Shown in pieces: positions 26,712-35,639 of a stretch of DNA of 64,000 nucleotides. The DNA is from Rhodococcus ruber NBRC 15591. GTDB taxonomy: Bacteria; Actinomycetota; Actinomycetes; Mycobacteriales; Mycobacteriaceae. Positions within the stretch are counted from its first letter, which is position 1. Every line of letters begins with the position of its first letter. The notes below the pieces were generated by a model that saw nothing but the letters and a program-made list of their open reading frames with translations, ran no database searches and was not told where the DNA came from. The stretch is from assembly GCF_001894945.1 (NCBI RefSeq), contig NZ_BCXE01000023.1, forward strand, positions 62,001-126,000, in the 5' to 3' direction. The translations under genes and the position numbers were made by a program.

Positions 26712-27625
26712 TGCTGATCCTCGTGATGGTCGTGGTGGACGCCCTCCCCGGGGCGCAGTCCGCCGGCGCTGCCGAGCGCGTCGATGGCGTCGCCGGTGCC
26801 GACGACTACGAGACGGCCGCGGATCTCGAGGACTTCGACGTCGGTCCGGTACAGCGCGGAGAGCACCTCGGAGGTCATGACCTCGGCCGGGGTGCCGATG
26901 CGGAACTGCCCGTCGACGAGATACAGCACGCGGTCGACCAGCGGCAGAATCGGGTTGATCTCGTGGGTGACGAACAGTACGGCGGTGCCGTGTTCGCGGC
27001 GGCGACGGTCGATGAGGGACGACACGAGGTGCTGGTTGGCCAGGTCCAGGCTGAGCAGCGGTTCGTCGCAGAGCATGACCCGGGGGTCGCCGACGAGTGC
27101 CTGCGCGATGCGCAGCCGCTGCTGTTCGCCACCGGAGAGGGAGCCGATCGGGGCGTTCGCGTAGGCCTCGGCGCCGACCTGCCGGATCGCGGCGTCGACG
27201 GCGCCCCGGCGGGTCTTCCAGTAGCGCAGGCCGGTGCCCCAACGGTGGCCGTCGACGCCGAGTCCGACGAGGTCGCGTCCGCGCAGCGGCACACCTTCGT
27301 CGAGCGACTTCTGTTGCGGCACGTAGCCGACGTGCGAGTTGCCCGTGCGCGCGGGCACGCCGGCGATCGTGGCGGTGCCGCCGCTGAGGGGGAGCTGACC
27401 GAGCAGGACCTTCAGCAGCGTGGACTTGCCCGCGCCGTTGGGGCCGAGCACTGCGACGAACTCGCCGGGCTCGACGGTGAGGTCGAGATCCCGCCACAGG
27501 ACGCGGTCGCCGAAGGCCATGCACGCGCCGCGGAGTTCGACGGCGGCGCTGTGTCCGGGGGTCGTCGCAGGCGCGCCCGGTGCCGCGGCGGTGCCGCCCG
27601 GGGTGACGTCGGCCGGTGTGGTCAC
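26708..27625 (-). CDS. znuC: Zinc ABC transporter ATPase (ZnuC type)
   Basis: A 305-residue ABC ATPase with Walker A GPNGAGKST (near 61), the signature LSGGEQQRLRIAQAL, Walker B VMLCDEPLLSLD and the switch His in VTHEINP. A Pro/Ala-rich leader of about 25 residues precedes the domain and probably inflates the start; no better start codon is clear. It powers the ABC importer. It lies 30 bases after the binding-protein stop and overlaps the permease start, so the three genes form one operon. Confidence 0.92.
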   Translation of the reverse strand: MTTPADVTPGGTAAAPGAPATTPGHSAAVELRGACMAFGDRVLWRDLDLTVEPGEFVAVLGPNGAGKSTLLKVLLGQLPLSGGTATIAGVPARTGNSHVGYVPQQKSLDEGVPLRGRDLVGLGVDGHRWGTGLRYWKTRRGAVDAAIRQVGAEAYANAPIGSLSGGEQQRLRIAQALVGDPRVMLCDEPLLSLDLANQHLVSSLIDRRRREHGTAVLFVTHEINPILPLVDRVLYLVDGQFRIGTPAEVMTSEVLSALYRTDVEVLEIRGRLVVVGTGDAIDALGSAGGLRPGEGVHHDHHEDQH

Positions 27626-27655
27626 GGAAGTGATGTCCTTGCCCTGCTCGAAGGG

Positions 27656-28762
27656 TCAGCGGGCGGCGTCGAGGGCGGCGGCGAGCGCCTCGGCCGTCTG
27701 CTTCTGCCACTGAATGTAGTCCACACCCTCGGGCAGGGTCTCCGTGACTTCGACGACGGGGATGCCCGCGGACTCCGCGGTCGCCCGCATGTCGCGGCTG
27801 ACCTTGTCCTCGGTCTGGGGGTTGTGGACCAGGACGTCGACCTGCTTGTCGAGGAGCAGCTGGCGGGTCGCGGCGATCGCGGCGGGCGACGGGTCGGTGC
27901 CGTTCTCGATCGCGTTCGTGAAGTCGGCGGGGGTGCGGTCCTCGAGCTTCGCGGACGTGACGAGGTAGTAGCCGATGGATTCGGTCTGCGCGACGGGGGT
28001 GTTCGCGTGTGCGGCGGCGATCGCGGCGGTCACGTCGGTGACCTCGTGCAGCTGCGAGTGGAACGCGTCGGCGTTGGCGCGGTAGGTGTCGGCCCCGGCC
28101 GGATCGAGCTCGGCGAGGCGGTCGGCGACGGCATGGGCGACGGCGTCGGCGGCGGCCAGGTCGTACCAGACGTGCTCGTTGATGCCGCTGTGGTCGTGAC
28201 CGGCGTGGGCGTCGCCTTCCTCGGCGGCATGGGACTCGGCCTCGTGTTCCTCGGTCGCATGGGTCTCGCCCTCGTGGGTCCCGTCTTCCGGTGCGCTGCC
28301 CGCCGAGTGGCTGCCCGCCGAGTGGTCGTGACCGTCGTCGAGGTCGCTGCCGGTGCCGGACTCGAACAGGGCCATGGCGTCGACCGTGGCGGCGCCGGCT
28401 CCGGTCGAGTCGAGGATGTCGTCGACGAACTGGTCGTAGCCGCCGCCGTTGTAGACGACGAGGGACGCGTCGCTGATCGCGGCCGCGTCGGCGGGGCTGG
28501 CCTCGTACGAGTGCGGGTCGGCGGACGGCTCGGTGATCAGCGACTGCACCTGGGCGCGGTCCCCGGCGACGGCCTGCGCGACCGAGCCCCACACGTTGGT
28601 GGAGGCGACGATGCGGATCTCGCCGGAGTCGCTGCCGCCCGAGCCGCTGCCGCCCGAGTCGCTGCCGCCCGAGTCGCTGCCGCACGCGGCGAGGGTGAGC
28701 GCGGCGGCGCAGGTCAAGCCCACGGTCGCGGTGGCGGCGCGCATTCGGCGGGGCAGTCGCAC
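27656..28762 (-). CDS. znuA: Zinc-binding lipoprotein ZnuA with His-rich loop
   Basis: A 368-residue cluster A-I substrate-binding protein. I prefer GTG 28762 because AGGAGA lies 7 bases upstream; GTG 28783 is the longer alternative. The lipobox LTLAACGSD places the lipidated Cys at residue 27, followed by a repeated Gly-Ser-Asp linker. Metal ligands fit the family: PHSYEASPADA, the NEHVWYDL His, IGYYLVTS and the late Asp. Between about residues 145 and 185 lies a long His/Glu/Asp-rich loop (HEGETHATEEHEAESHAAEE), typical of zinc rather than manganese binding proteins. It captures extracytoplasmic zinc and hands it to ZnuBC. Confidence 0.92.
   Translation of the reverse strand: MRLPRRMRAATATVGLTCAAALTLAACGSDSGGSDSGGSGSGGSDSGEIRIVASTNVWGSVAQAVAGDRAQVQSLITEPSADPHSYEASPADAAAISDASLVVYNGGGYDQFVDDILDSTGAGAATVDAMALFESGTGSDLDDGHDHSAGSHSAGSAPEDGTHEGETHATEEHEAESHAAEEGDAHAGHDHSGINEHVWYDLAAADAVAHAVADRLAELDPAGADTYRANADAFHSQLHEVTDVTAAIAAAHANTPVAQTESIGYYLVTSAKLEDRTPADFTNAIENGTDPSPAAIAATRQLLLDKQVDVLVHNPQTEDKVSRDMRATAESAGIPVVEVTETLPEGVDYIQWQKQTAEALAAALDAAR
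28626..28685 (-). repeat. Four 15-bp tandem repeats coding for the ZnuA Gly-Ser linker
   Basis: Four nearly identical 15-base units (GAGTCGCTGCCGCCC on the + strand) run head to tail inside znuA. They encode repeats of GGSDS directly after the lipidated Cys. Units differ by one or two bases. Copy number is expected to vary by slippage without changing the frame. Confidence 0.85.
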
Positions 28763-28812
28763 TGTTCCATCTCCTGTGATCACGTTCGGCCGGACGGCCG
28801 GGAGGGGCGCGG

Positions 28813-28843
28813 TTCCACCTTATTGGAAACCGTTACCGTTCCA
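28813..28843 (-). promoter_or_regulatory. Overlapping inverted repeats upstream of znuA, candidate Zur operator
   Basis: TTCCA (28813-28817), TGGAA (28824-28828) and TTCCA (28839-28843) make two overlapping inverted repeats with 6- and 10-base spacers, in an AT-richer patch upstream of znuA. Zinc importers are normally repressed by Zur at such a site. The spacing does not match the usual 7-1-7 Zur palindrome, so the regulator is a guess. Confidence 0.4.
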
Positions 28844-28917
28844 CTTTAGCGGATGTCCGGGTCGGCGCCCATCCGGCCCGATTCGTCGCCGCGGCGCCGA
28901 CCCGATACCGTCCGTTC

Positions 28918-30027
28918 ATGCCCAGGTCTCGTCAGCCGCGTCCCCAGGCCACCCTGGCGTCGATCGCTGCCGAGCTGAAGATCTCCCGCACCACCGTCTC
29001 CAACGCCTACAACCGGCCGGACCAGCTGTCCGCCGAGCTTCGCGAGCAGATCCTCGAGGTCGCCAAGCGCCGGGGCTACGCCGGCCCGGACCCGATGGCC
29101 CGTTCGCTGCGTACCCGCCGGGCCGGGGCGGTGGGCGTGCTGCTCACCGAAGCGCTGAGCTACTCGTTCCGGGATCCGGCCGCGATGAGTTTCCTGTCCG
29201 GCCTGTCCGAGTCCTGCGAGGCTGCCGGCGAGGGACTGCTGCTCATCCCCGCCGGGCCGGGCCGCGACGAGGAGGAGGCGGCCCAGGTCGTGCACGGCGC
29301 CGCGGTCGACGGCTTCGTCGTCTACTCGGTGCCGTCCGACGACCCGTATCTCGCGGCCGTCCTCGAGCGGAACCTGCCCCTGGTGGTGTGCGACCAACCC
29401 CGCGGCATCGCGAGCGCGCCGCTGGTCGGCATCGACGACCGCGGCGCGATGCGTGGGCTCGCCGAGCACCTCATCGGTCTCGGCCACCACCGGATCGGGG
29501 TGCTGTGCATGCGTCTCGGCCGTGACCGCCGCGACGGCGTCGTCGATCCCGCCCGCTTCGAGTCCGACCGCTTCCACGTCCAGCACGAGCGGATCATCGG
29601 CGTGCAGGAAGCCCTGCGGGCGGCCGGGCTCGACCCCGCGAGCCTCACCGTCGTCGAACGCTATGCGCACACCGCGGAGGACGGCGCCTCCGGTGCCGCG
29701 CAGGCGCTGGCGGCGGACCCGACGATCACCGCCCTGATGTGCACCACCGACGTTCTCGCGCTCGGCGCGCTGGCGTGGGCGCGCAGCGCCGGTCTCGAGG
29801 TGCCCGGACAGTTGTCGATCACCGGCTTCGACGGGATCGGCGAAGCCCTGCGCGAGGGCGTGACCACCGTGCGCCAGCCTCAGGAGGAGAAGGGCAGGCG
29901 CACCGGCGCCCTGCTCATGGCCGCACCGTCACACTCCGGGGTCGCGACGGTGGAGACGCTCCCGACGGAACTGCTCATCGGCCAGACCACCGGCGTGCAC
30001 GACGAGACGTCGATCTACGCCGAGTGA
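28918..30027 (+). CDS. LacI-family transcriptional regulator
   Basis: A 369-residue LacI-type repressor. The N-terminal helix-turn-helix is at about 12-35 (ATLASIAAELKISRTTVSNA), with the hinge helix NRPDQLSAELREQI following. A periplasmic-binding-protein-like effector domain runs from about 63 to 350 (GAVGVLLTEALSY, then TDVLALGALAWARSAG and GFDGIGEA). TACCGT (28906-28911) ends 6 bases before the ATG, so the transcript may be leaderless. It is divergent from znuA and convergent with the OtsB-GH15 gene, whose trehalose or glucose pool it could sense. The effector is unknown. Confidence 0.93.
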   Translation: MPRSRQPRPQATLASIAAELKISRTTVSNAYNRPDQLSAELREQILEVAKRRGYAGPDPMARSLRTRRAGAVGVLLTEALSYSFRDPAAMSFLSGLSESCEAAGEGLLLIPAGPGRDEEEAAQVVHGAAVDGFVVYSVPSDDPYLAAVLERNLPLVVCDQPRGIASAPLVGIDDRGAMRGLAEHLIGLGHHRIGVLCMRLGRDRRDGVVDPARFESDRFHVQHERIIGVQEALRAAGLDPASLTVVERYAHTAEDGASGAAQALAADPTITALMCTTDVLALGALAWARSAGLEVPGQLSITGFDGIGEALREGVTTVRQPQEEKGRRTGALLMAAPSHSGVATVETLPTELLIGQTTGVHDETSIYAE

Positions 30028-32609
30028 TCGACGGCCGACAGCGTCCGGTCCGCCTCCGCCGGTGCCGCCAGCAGCTGCGCGCACCGCAGCAGCCCGAGGT
30101 GGCTGTACGCCTGGGGGTGGTTGCCGAGTGACCGCTCGGCCACGGGGTCGTACTCCTCGCTGAGCAGGCCCGTGGGGCCTGCCGCGTCGACGAGCTGCGC
30201 GAACAGCGCCTCCGCCTGCGGACGGGCACCCACGAGGAGGTATGCCTCCACCAGCCACGCCGCGCACAGGTGGAAGCCGCCCTCGGTGCCGGGAAGGCCG
30301 TCGTCGTGCAGGTAGCGGTACACCGTCGACCCGCTGCGCAGTTCCGCCTCCGTGGCGACGACCGTCGCGTGGAATCGCGGGTCCTCGGGGTCGATGAGCC
30401 CGGACAGGCCGATGAACAGCGTCGCCGCGTCGAGGTCGGTGCCGTCGTAGGCCGCGGTGTAGGAGCAGACGTCCTCGTTCCAGCCCTTCTCCAGCACCTC
30501 CTCCGCGATCTCCGCGCGCAGGCCGGCCCAGCCGTCGCCGGCGGTGCGCCCGAAATTCTCGGCCAGTGTCAGCGCGCGGTCCACGGTCAGCCAGCCCATG
30601 ACCTTCGAGTAGACGTGGTGGCGCGGGTTGTCGCGGATCTCCCAGATGCCGTGGTCGGGCTCGAACCAGCGGCACTCCACGGCGGTGACCATGGCGCACA
30701 CCAGTTCCCAGTCCCGGTCGGTGAGGGCCCGGTCGTGCGGGACGCCGCGTTCCTCCCGGCGGTGTGCCAGCGCCGAGATCAGGTCCACGATCGGACCGAA
30801 CACGTCGAGCTGGACCTGCTGGCTCGCGGCGTTGCCGACCCGCACGGGCCGGGAGCCCGCGTAGCCGGGCAGCGTGTCGATGACTGCCTCGGGCGGCAGG
30901 GCACCACCCGCCAGCGTGTACAGCGGGTGCAGGCGCTCGGGGCCCGGAACGGTGTCGAGCACACGGTGCACCCAGTCCAGGTAGGCGTCCGCCTCGGCGA
31001 GCGACCCCACGCTCACCAGGGCATGCGCGGTCAGCGCGGCATCGCGCAGCCAGCAGTAGCGGTAGTCCCAGTTGCGGACGCCGCCGATCTCCTCGGGCAG
31101 CGACGTGGTCGCGGCCGCCATGATGGAGCCCGTCGGCGCGTGCACGAGGCCGCGCAGGGTCAGTGCCGACCGCTTCATCAGGTCCCGCTTGAGCGGCGGC
31201 AGGTCCAGGCCCGCCGCCCACTTCCACCAGTACTCCTCCGCGGATGCGCGCCGCTGCACCTCCGCGACGGGGTGTGGACCGATGTCGTCTGTGCCGCAAC
31301 GGAATTCGAGGATGATGTCGCCGTCCGACGGGTCGACGACGGCGTGCGCGGTCTGATGGGCGCCGTCGGTGGTGATGTTCCACTCGACGCCGGGGGAGCG
31401 CAGCACGTACGGCTCGTTGAAGCCCAGTACCCGCAGGCCGTCCGCCACGGGCTCGAGCCCGACCTGGCCCTGGCCGAACTCGGGGCGCGGGGCGAACGTC
31501 ACCACCGCCCGGGCCTTGCCGGTAATGACGCGGGTCAGGTCGGTGCGGCCCGGCTCGACGTCGTGCGGAAGGTAGTCGATCACCGCGAGGCTCGCCCAGC
31601 GGGTCACCACGGTCATGGTGCCGTCGATGTAGCGCTGGCTCAGGGGCAGGGCCTCACGGCTCGGCCCGATGGTGAAGTGCCCGGCGGGTTCGCCGCCGAG
31701 CAGGTGCGCGAACACGGCGGCGGAGTCCGGCTCGGGATGGCACAGCCACGTCACCGTGCCGTCCGGGGTCAGCAGGGCCTTCGCACGCGGGCTCGCGAGC
31801 ATCGTCAGCCGCTCGATCGGGCAGGCCGCCGCCCCCGAGAGCCATGTGCGGCGCTGCTCGAGCAGGAACGCCAGCGCGGCCGCGACATCCTCGACCGTGC
31901 CGATCCGGTATTGCGCGGCGGTCTCGCCGTCGCCGACCTTGACCCCCACGTCCGGGCCGTGGAGGGACGCGAAGGCCTTCTCGTCCGTCACGTCGTCGCC
32001 GAAGAAGACCGCGGCGCTCGCCGACTCCTGATGGCGGATGATGTCCAGCGCGTGGCCCTTGTCGGTGGGCACGACCGCCAGCTCGATCACGGCCTTGCCC
32101 TCGGTGACCTGCACCCCCGGGTGCCGGGCGAGATCGCCGCGGACCAGCGACAGTGCCTGCTCGGCATCCCCCGGGTCGGCGTTGCGCACGTGCAGCGCAG
32201 CACTCGCCGGCTTCGACTCGACGTGCACACCCTCGTAGCGGGCGGCGATCACTTCGAGCTCGGCGACGATGTCGCGCAGCAGCTGCCGGGCATCGCTGTC
32301 GATGGCGTGCACGAAGCCGATGTCGAACTCGGAGCCGTGGCTACCGACGAGCTGCACCTCGGCGGGCAGGCGGGACAGGGCGGCGAGATCCTTCAGGGCC
32401 CGGCCGGAGATCACGGCGGCGGCCGTGGACGGCAGACCGGCGAGCGCGCGCAGAGCGCGGACCGACTCGGCGTTCGGGAACGCCTTGTCCGGATCCGAGA
32501 CGATCGGCGCGACGGTTCCGTCGTAGTCGGAGGCCACGAGGAGTCGCGGGGTCCGCGCCAGCGCGACGAGGGCGCGGCGCAGGTCGATCGGGAGGTCTTG
32601 GGCGCTCAC
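30015..32609 (-). CDS. Trehalose-6-phosphatase (OtsB) fused to GH15 trehalase-like enzyme
   Basis: An 864-residue two-enzyme fusion. Residues 1-250 are an OtsB-type HAD phosphatase: LLVASDYDGTVAPIV with nucleophile Asp28 and Asp30, VISGRALKDL, the GSHGSEF cap loop and FFGDDVTDEKAF. Residues about 265-850 are a GH15 glycoside hydrolase of the bacterial trehalase type, with GGVRNWDYRYCWLRDAAL near 505, GWNEDVCSYTAAYDG, LLSEEYDP and GNHPQAYSHLGLL. It would dephosphorylate trehalose-6-phosphate and hydrolyse the trehalose to glucose. The start is GTG, with TACCTT seven bases upstream, possibly leaderless. The 3' end overlaps the LacI gene by 13 bases. Both halves look intact. Confidence 0.92.
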   Translation of the reverse strand: MSAQDLPIDLRRALVALARTPRLLVASDYDGTVAPIVSDPDKAFPNAESVRALRALAGLPSTAAAVISGRALKDLAALSRLPAEVQLVGSHGSEFDIGFVHAIDSDARQLLRDIVAELEVIAARYEGVHVESKPASAALHVRNADPGDAEQALSLVRGDLARHPGVQVTEGKAVIELAVVPTDKGHALDIIRHQESASAAVFFGDDVTDEKAFASLHGPDVGVKVGDGETAAQYRIGTVEDVAAALAFLLEQRRTWLSGAAACPIERLTMLASPRAKALLTPDGTVTWLCHPEPDSAAVFAHLLGGEPAGHFTIGPSREALPLSQRYIDGTMTVVTRWASLAVIDYLPHDVEPGRTDLTRVITGKARAVVTFAPRPEFGQGQVGLEPVADGLRVLGFNEPYVLRSPGVEWNITTDGAHQTAHAVVDPSDGDIILEFRCGTDDIGPHPVAEVQRRASAEEYWWKWAAGLDLPPLKRDLMKRSALTLRGLVHAPTGSIMAAATTSLPEEIGGVRNWDYRYCWLRDAALTAHALVSVGSLAEADAYLDWVHRVLDTVPGPERLHPLYTLAGGALPPEAVIDTLPGYAGSRPVRVGNAASQQVQLDVFGPIVDLISALAHRREERGVPHDRALTDRDWELVCAMVTAVECRWFEPDHGIWEIRDNPRHHVYSKVMGWLTVDRALTLAENFGRTAGDGWAGLRAEIAEEVLEKGWNEDVCSYTAAYDGTDLDAATLFIGLSGLIDPEDPRFHATVVATEAELRSGSTVYRYLHDDGLPGTEGGFHLCAAWLVEAYLLVGARPQAEALFAQLVDAAGPTGLLSEEYDPVAERSLGNHPQAYSHLGLLRCAQLLAAPAEADRTLSAVDHSA

Positions 32610-32703
32610 TCACTCAAAGGTAGGTGATCGGGCCGCCGGCGTCGTCTCCCATGTCCGGTTCGGGACGTGTTTCCCGTTACAGTTGCGCGACTCGCGGCGC
32701 AGG

Positions 32704-33366
32704 TCAGCCTTCCTGGACCGGAATCGAGGCCGGCCGGTGCGAGCCGTCGCCGAGCAGCAGCTCGACGGTCAGCTCCAGCCGCCGCGCGACGTCCGTCGCG
32801 GACGAACGCCGCGTCAGCCACGCCACGAGGTTCGACAACCACACGTCGCTGATCACCCGGGCGATCGCGAGCTCCTCTTCGGTGGGCTCGCCCTCGTTCA
32901 TCGCGCGGGCGAACAGCCGGTCCATGAGCAGGCCGACCTGATCGACCTCGGCGGCGGCGGAGGCGTCGGCGAACATGAACGCCCGGGTCATGGCTTCGGT
33001 GAGCAGCGGGTCGCGCTGCATGGCCTTGGTGATCAGGCTCAGGATCAGCTGCATCCGCTCGAGCGGGGTGTGACCGGGCGGGATCTTGCCCTTGCCTTCG
33101 ATGCGTGCGAACTCGCGACCGAGGGCGGAGACGAGCAGATGCACCTTCGACGGGAAGTACCGGTACAGGGTGCCGACTGCCACGTCGGCCTTCTCGGCGA
33201 CGGAGCGCATCTGCACGGCCTCGTACCCGCCCTTGGACGCGAGCGCCAGGGTGGCGTCGAGTATCCGCTTGCGGCGTTCCTTCTGGGCGTTGGAACTGAG
33301 GTCGTCCTCGGTGAGGGCGGTGAGAGTTCCGCTGCCGGTGGAACGCGAGCGGGACGATGTCGTCAT
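32704..33366 (-). CDS. kstR: KstR, TetR-family repressor of cholesterol catabolism
   Basis: A 220-residue TetR repressor that I recognise as KstR from its strongly conserved core: ERRKRILDATLALASKGGYE, VGTLYRYFPSKVHLLVSALG, then LLTEAMTRAFMFADASAA and VISDVWLSNLVAWLTRR. The helix-turn-helix lies at about 52-75. KstR binds T-N2-AAC-N2-GTT-N2-A operators and releases them when it binds a CoA thioester of a steroid side-chain intermediate. It is divergent from fadE34 with one such operator between them, as in Mycobacterium tuberculosis. The C-terminal GDGSHRPASIPVQEG tail is unlike that of M. tuberculosis KstR. Confidence 0.95.
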   Translation of the reverse strand: MTTSSRSRSTGSGTLTALTEDDLSSNAQKERRKRILDATLALASKGGYEAVQMRSVAEKADVAVGTLYRYFPSKVHLLVSALGREFARIEGKGKIPPGHTPLERMQLILSLITKAMQRDPLLTEAMTRAFMFADASAAAEVDQVGLLMDRLFARAMNEGEPTEEELAIARVISDVWLSNLVAWLTRRSSATDVARRLELTVELLLGDGSHRPASIPVQEG

Positions 33367-33409
33367 CGAGATGTCTTCCTCTGCCTTGACTCTGAACCGG
33401 CTGTCATAT

Positions 33410-33423
33410 TAGAACACGTTCTA
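33410..33423. promoter_or_regulatory. KstR operator between kstR and fadE34
   Basis: TAGAACACGTTCTA fits the published KstR consensus T-N2-AAC-N2-GTT-N2-A at every fixed position. It lies 43 bases upstream of kstR and 35 bases upstream of fadE34, where it can control both. An identical 14-mer occurs upstream of fadE28. Confidence 0.9.
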
Positions 33424-33458
33424 GGCATTGTGTCATTCCCGAAAGGCGGAAACCCGCT

Positions 33459-35603
33459 GTGAGCATCGCCACCACCGACGAACAGCTGGCCGCCCAGGCC
33501 TCTGTGCAGGCCTGGGCGCGCGCCACGCCGCCGATCCAGAACCTACGTGACCACCCGGCCGGAATGTGGCAGCCGGGGTGGGCGTCCCTCGCCGAACTCG
33601 GGATCTTCGCCGTCGCCGTGCCCGAGGCCGCGGGCGGCGCCGACGCCACCGTCGTCGACCTGGCGACGATGCTCGAACAGGCTGCGTACCACCTCGCGAC
33701 CGGGCCGGTGCTGCCCACCGCGCTGGCCGCCCTCGTCTTCGGGCGTGCCGCCGGTTCGGACGGCGCCAAGTGGGCGGAGCTGCTCGCCGAGGGCGCCCTG
33801 CCCACCGCGGTCGCGCTGGACGGCGCACTCACCGCGACCGCGCGGGAGGGCGGGTACGACCTCGACGGCGATGCGGGAACGGCGATCGGCGGCGAGCCCG
33901 GGGTCGCGGTCCTCGCCCGTATCGGCGCCGGCGACGGAGCCGAATGCTGGGCGCTGCTCGAGGCGGACACCCCCGGGCTGAGCCTCGAACCGCTCGACAC
34001 CCTCGACAAGTCCCGGGCCCTCACGCGAGTGCGGCTCACCCGCGTCGCAGTCCCGACCGACCGCGTCGTCTCCGTTCCGGCAGGTCTGGTCCGCGACCTC
34101 GCCGCCACCCTCGCCGCGGTCGAACTGGCCGGTGTCGCCGGCTGGGCACTGACCACGGCCGTGGAGTACGCCAAGATCCGCGAACAGTTCGGAAGGCCCA
34201 TCGGCTCCTTCCAGGCGGTCAAACACCTGTGTGCCGAGATGCTGTGCCGCACCGAGAAGATCCGGGCGACGGCCTGGGACGCCGCCGTGGCGGCCGATGC
34301 GGCGCCGCACGAACTGCCACTGGCCGCGGCCGTCGCCGCTGCCGTGGCTCTCGACGCCGCCGTGCAGAACGCCAAGGATGTCATCCAGGTGCTCGGCGGC
34401 ATCGGCTTCACGTGGGAGCACGACGCGCACCTGTACCTGCGCCGCGCCGTCGCCACCCGCCAGCTGCTCGGCGGCTCCGCGGCCTGGCGGGCCCGGGTCG
34501 CCGGCCTCGCCCGCTCCGGCGCGCGTCGGCACCTCACCGTCGATCTGAGCGCATTCGACGACGAACGCGCGCGTATCCGCGCCGAGATCGCACAGCACCT
34601 CGACCGGCCCGGACCGCAGCAGCGGGCCGCGCTCGCCGAGGCCGGGTTCCTGGCCCCGCACTGGCCGCCGCCGTACGGACGGGGCGCACACGCCGCGCAG
34701 CAGATCCTCATCGAGGAGGAACTCGCGTCCGCCGGGGTGGAGCGGCCCGATCTGGTCATCGGGTGGTGGGCCGTGCCGACCATCCTCGAGCACGGCACCG
34801 CCGGGCAGATCGAACGTTTCGCCGCACCGACACTGCGCGGGGAGATCGTCTGGTGCCAGCTGTTCTCCGAACCGGGCGCAGGATCCGATCTGGCGTCGCT
34901 GCGCACCACCGCGGAACGGGTCGACGGCGGCTGGCGCCTGCAGGGGCAGAAGGTGTGGACGTCGCTCGCGCAGGAGGCGGACTGGGCGATCTGCCTGGCC
35001 CGCACCGATCGTGACGCCCCGAAGCACAAGGGCATCACCTACTTCCTCGTCGACATGAAGTCCGCGGGCATCACCGTCTCGCCGCTCCGGGAGATCACCG
35101 GCGACGCGCTCTTCAACGAGGTGTTCCTCGACGGCGTGTTCGTCCCCGACGAGTGCGTCGTCGGTCCGCTCGGCGGCGGGTGGCGGCTCGCCCGCACCAC
35201 GCTCGCCAACGAACGGGTCGCGATGAGCGGCGGGTCCTCGCTCGGGAAGGCGGTCGAGCAACTGCTGGACCTGGTGGCGCCCGGCGACCCGGTGGCCGAG
35301 GACCGGATCGGCGGGCTCGTCGCCGAGGCCACGGCCGGCTCGCTGCTCGAGCTGCGGACCACCCTGGCGCAGCTCGACGGTCAGGATCCCGGTCCGGCAT
35401 CGAGCGTGCGCAAGCTGATCGGCGTGCGGCAGCGTCAGGACACCGCGGAGCTCGCGATGGATCTCGCCGGCGAGGCCGGCTGGGTCGAGGGGCCGCTGAC
35501 GCGCGAGTTCCTCAACACGCGTTGCCTGACGATCGCCGGCGGCACCGAGCAGATCCTGCTCACCCTCGCAGCGGAGCGCCTGCTGGGTCTGCCGCGCGGC
35601 TGA
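33459..35603 (+). CDS. fadE34: FadE34-type double-domain acyl-CoA dehydrogenase
   Basis: A 714-residue protein with two acyl-CoA dehydrogenase domains in tandem, about 1-360 and 365-714, like M. tuberculosis FadE34 (ChsE3, 711 residues). The first domain has VEYAKIREQFGRPIGSFQAV and VIQVLGGIGFTWEHD; the second has the active-domain string LFSEPGAGSDLASLRTTAE, WKVWTSLAQ-like FAD contacts and LANERVAMSGG. The fusion replaces the alpha2-beta2 heterotetramer seen in other steroid acyl-CoA dehydrogenases. It oxidises the CoA-activated cholesterol side chain. It is divergent from kstR and controlled by the operator at 33410. The start is GTG. Confidence 0.93.
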   Translation: MSIATTDEQLAAQASVQAWARATPPIQNLRDHPAGMWQPGWASLAELGIFAVAVPEAAGGADATVVDLATMLEQAAYHLATGPVLPTALAALVFGRAAGSDGAKWAELLAEGALPTAVALDGALTATAREGGYDLDGDAGTAIGGEPGVAVLARIGAGDGAECWALLEADTPGLSLEPLDTLDKSRALTRVRLTRVAVPTDRVVSVPAGLVRDLAATLAAVELAGVAGWALTTAVEYAKIREQFGRPIGSFQAVKHLCAEMLCRTEKIRATAWDAAVAADAAPHELPLAAAVAAAVALDAAVQNAKDVIQVLGGIGFTWEHDAHLYLRRAVATRQLLGGSAAWRARVAGLARSGARRHLTVDLSAFDDERARIRAEIAQHLDRPGPQQRAALAEAGFLAPHWPPPYGRGAHAAQQILIEEELASAGVERPDLVIGWWAVPTILEHGTAGQIERFAAPTLRGEIVWCQLFSEPGAGSDLASLRTTAERVDGGWRLQGQKVWTSLAQEADWAICLARTDRDAPKHKGITYFLVDMKSAGITVSPLREITGDALFNEVFLDGVFVPDECVVGPLGGGWRLARTTLANERVAMSGGSSLGKAVEQLLDLVAPGDPVAEDRIGGLVAEATAGSLLELRTTLAQLDGQDPGPASSVRKLIGVRQRQDTAELAMDLAGEAGWVEGPLTREFLNTRCLTIAGGTEQILLTLAAERLLGLPRG

Positions 35604-35639
35604 GCGGTACTTCCACGTGCCGCGCCGAGGTGATACAAC

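Noticed and set aside
28626-28685. Possible CRISPR-like repeats
   Set aside because: They are contiguous 15-bp coding repeats with no spacers and encode the ZnuA linker.
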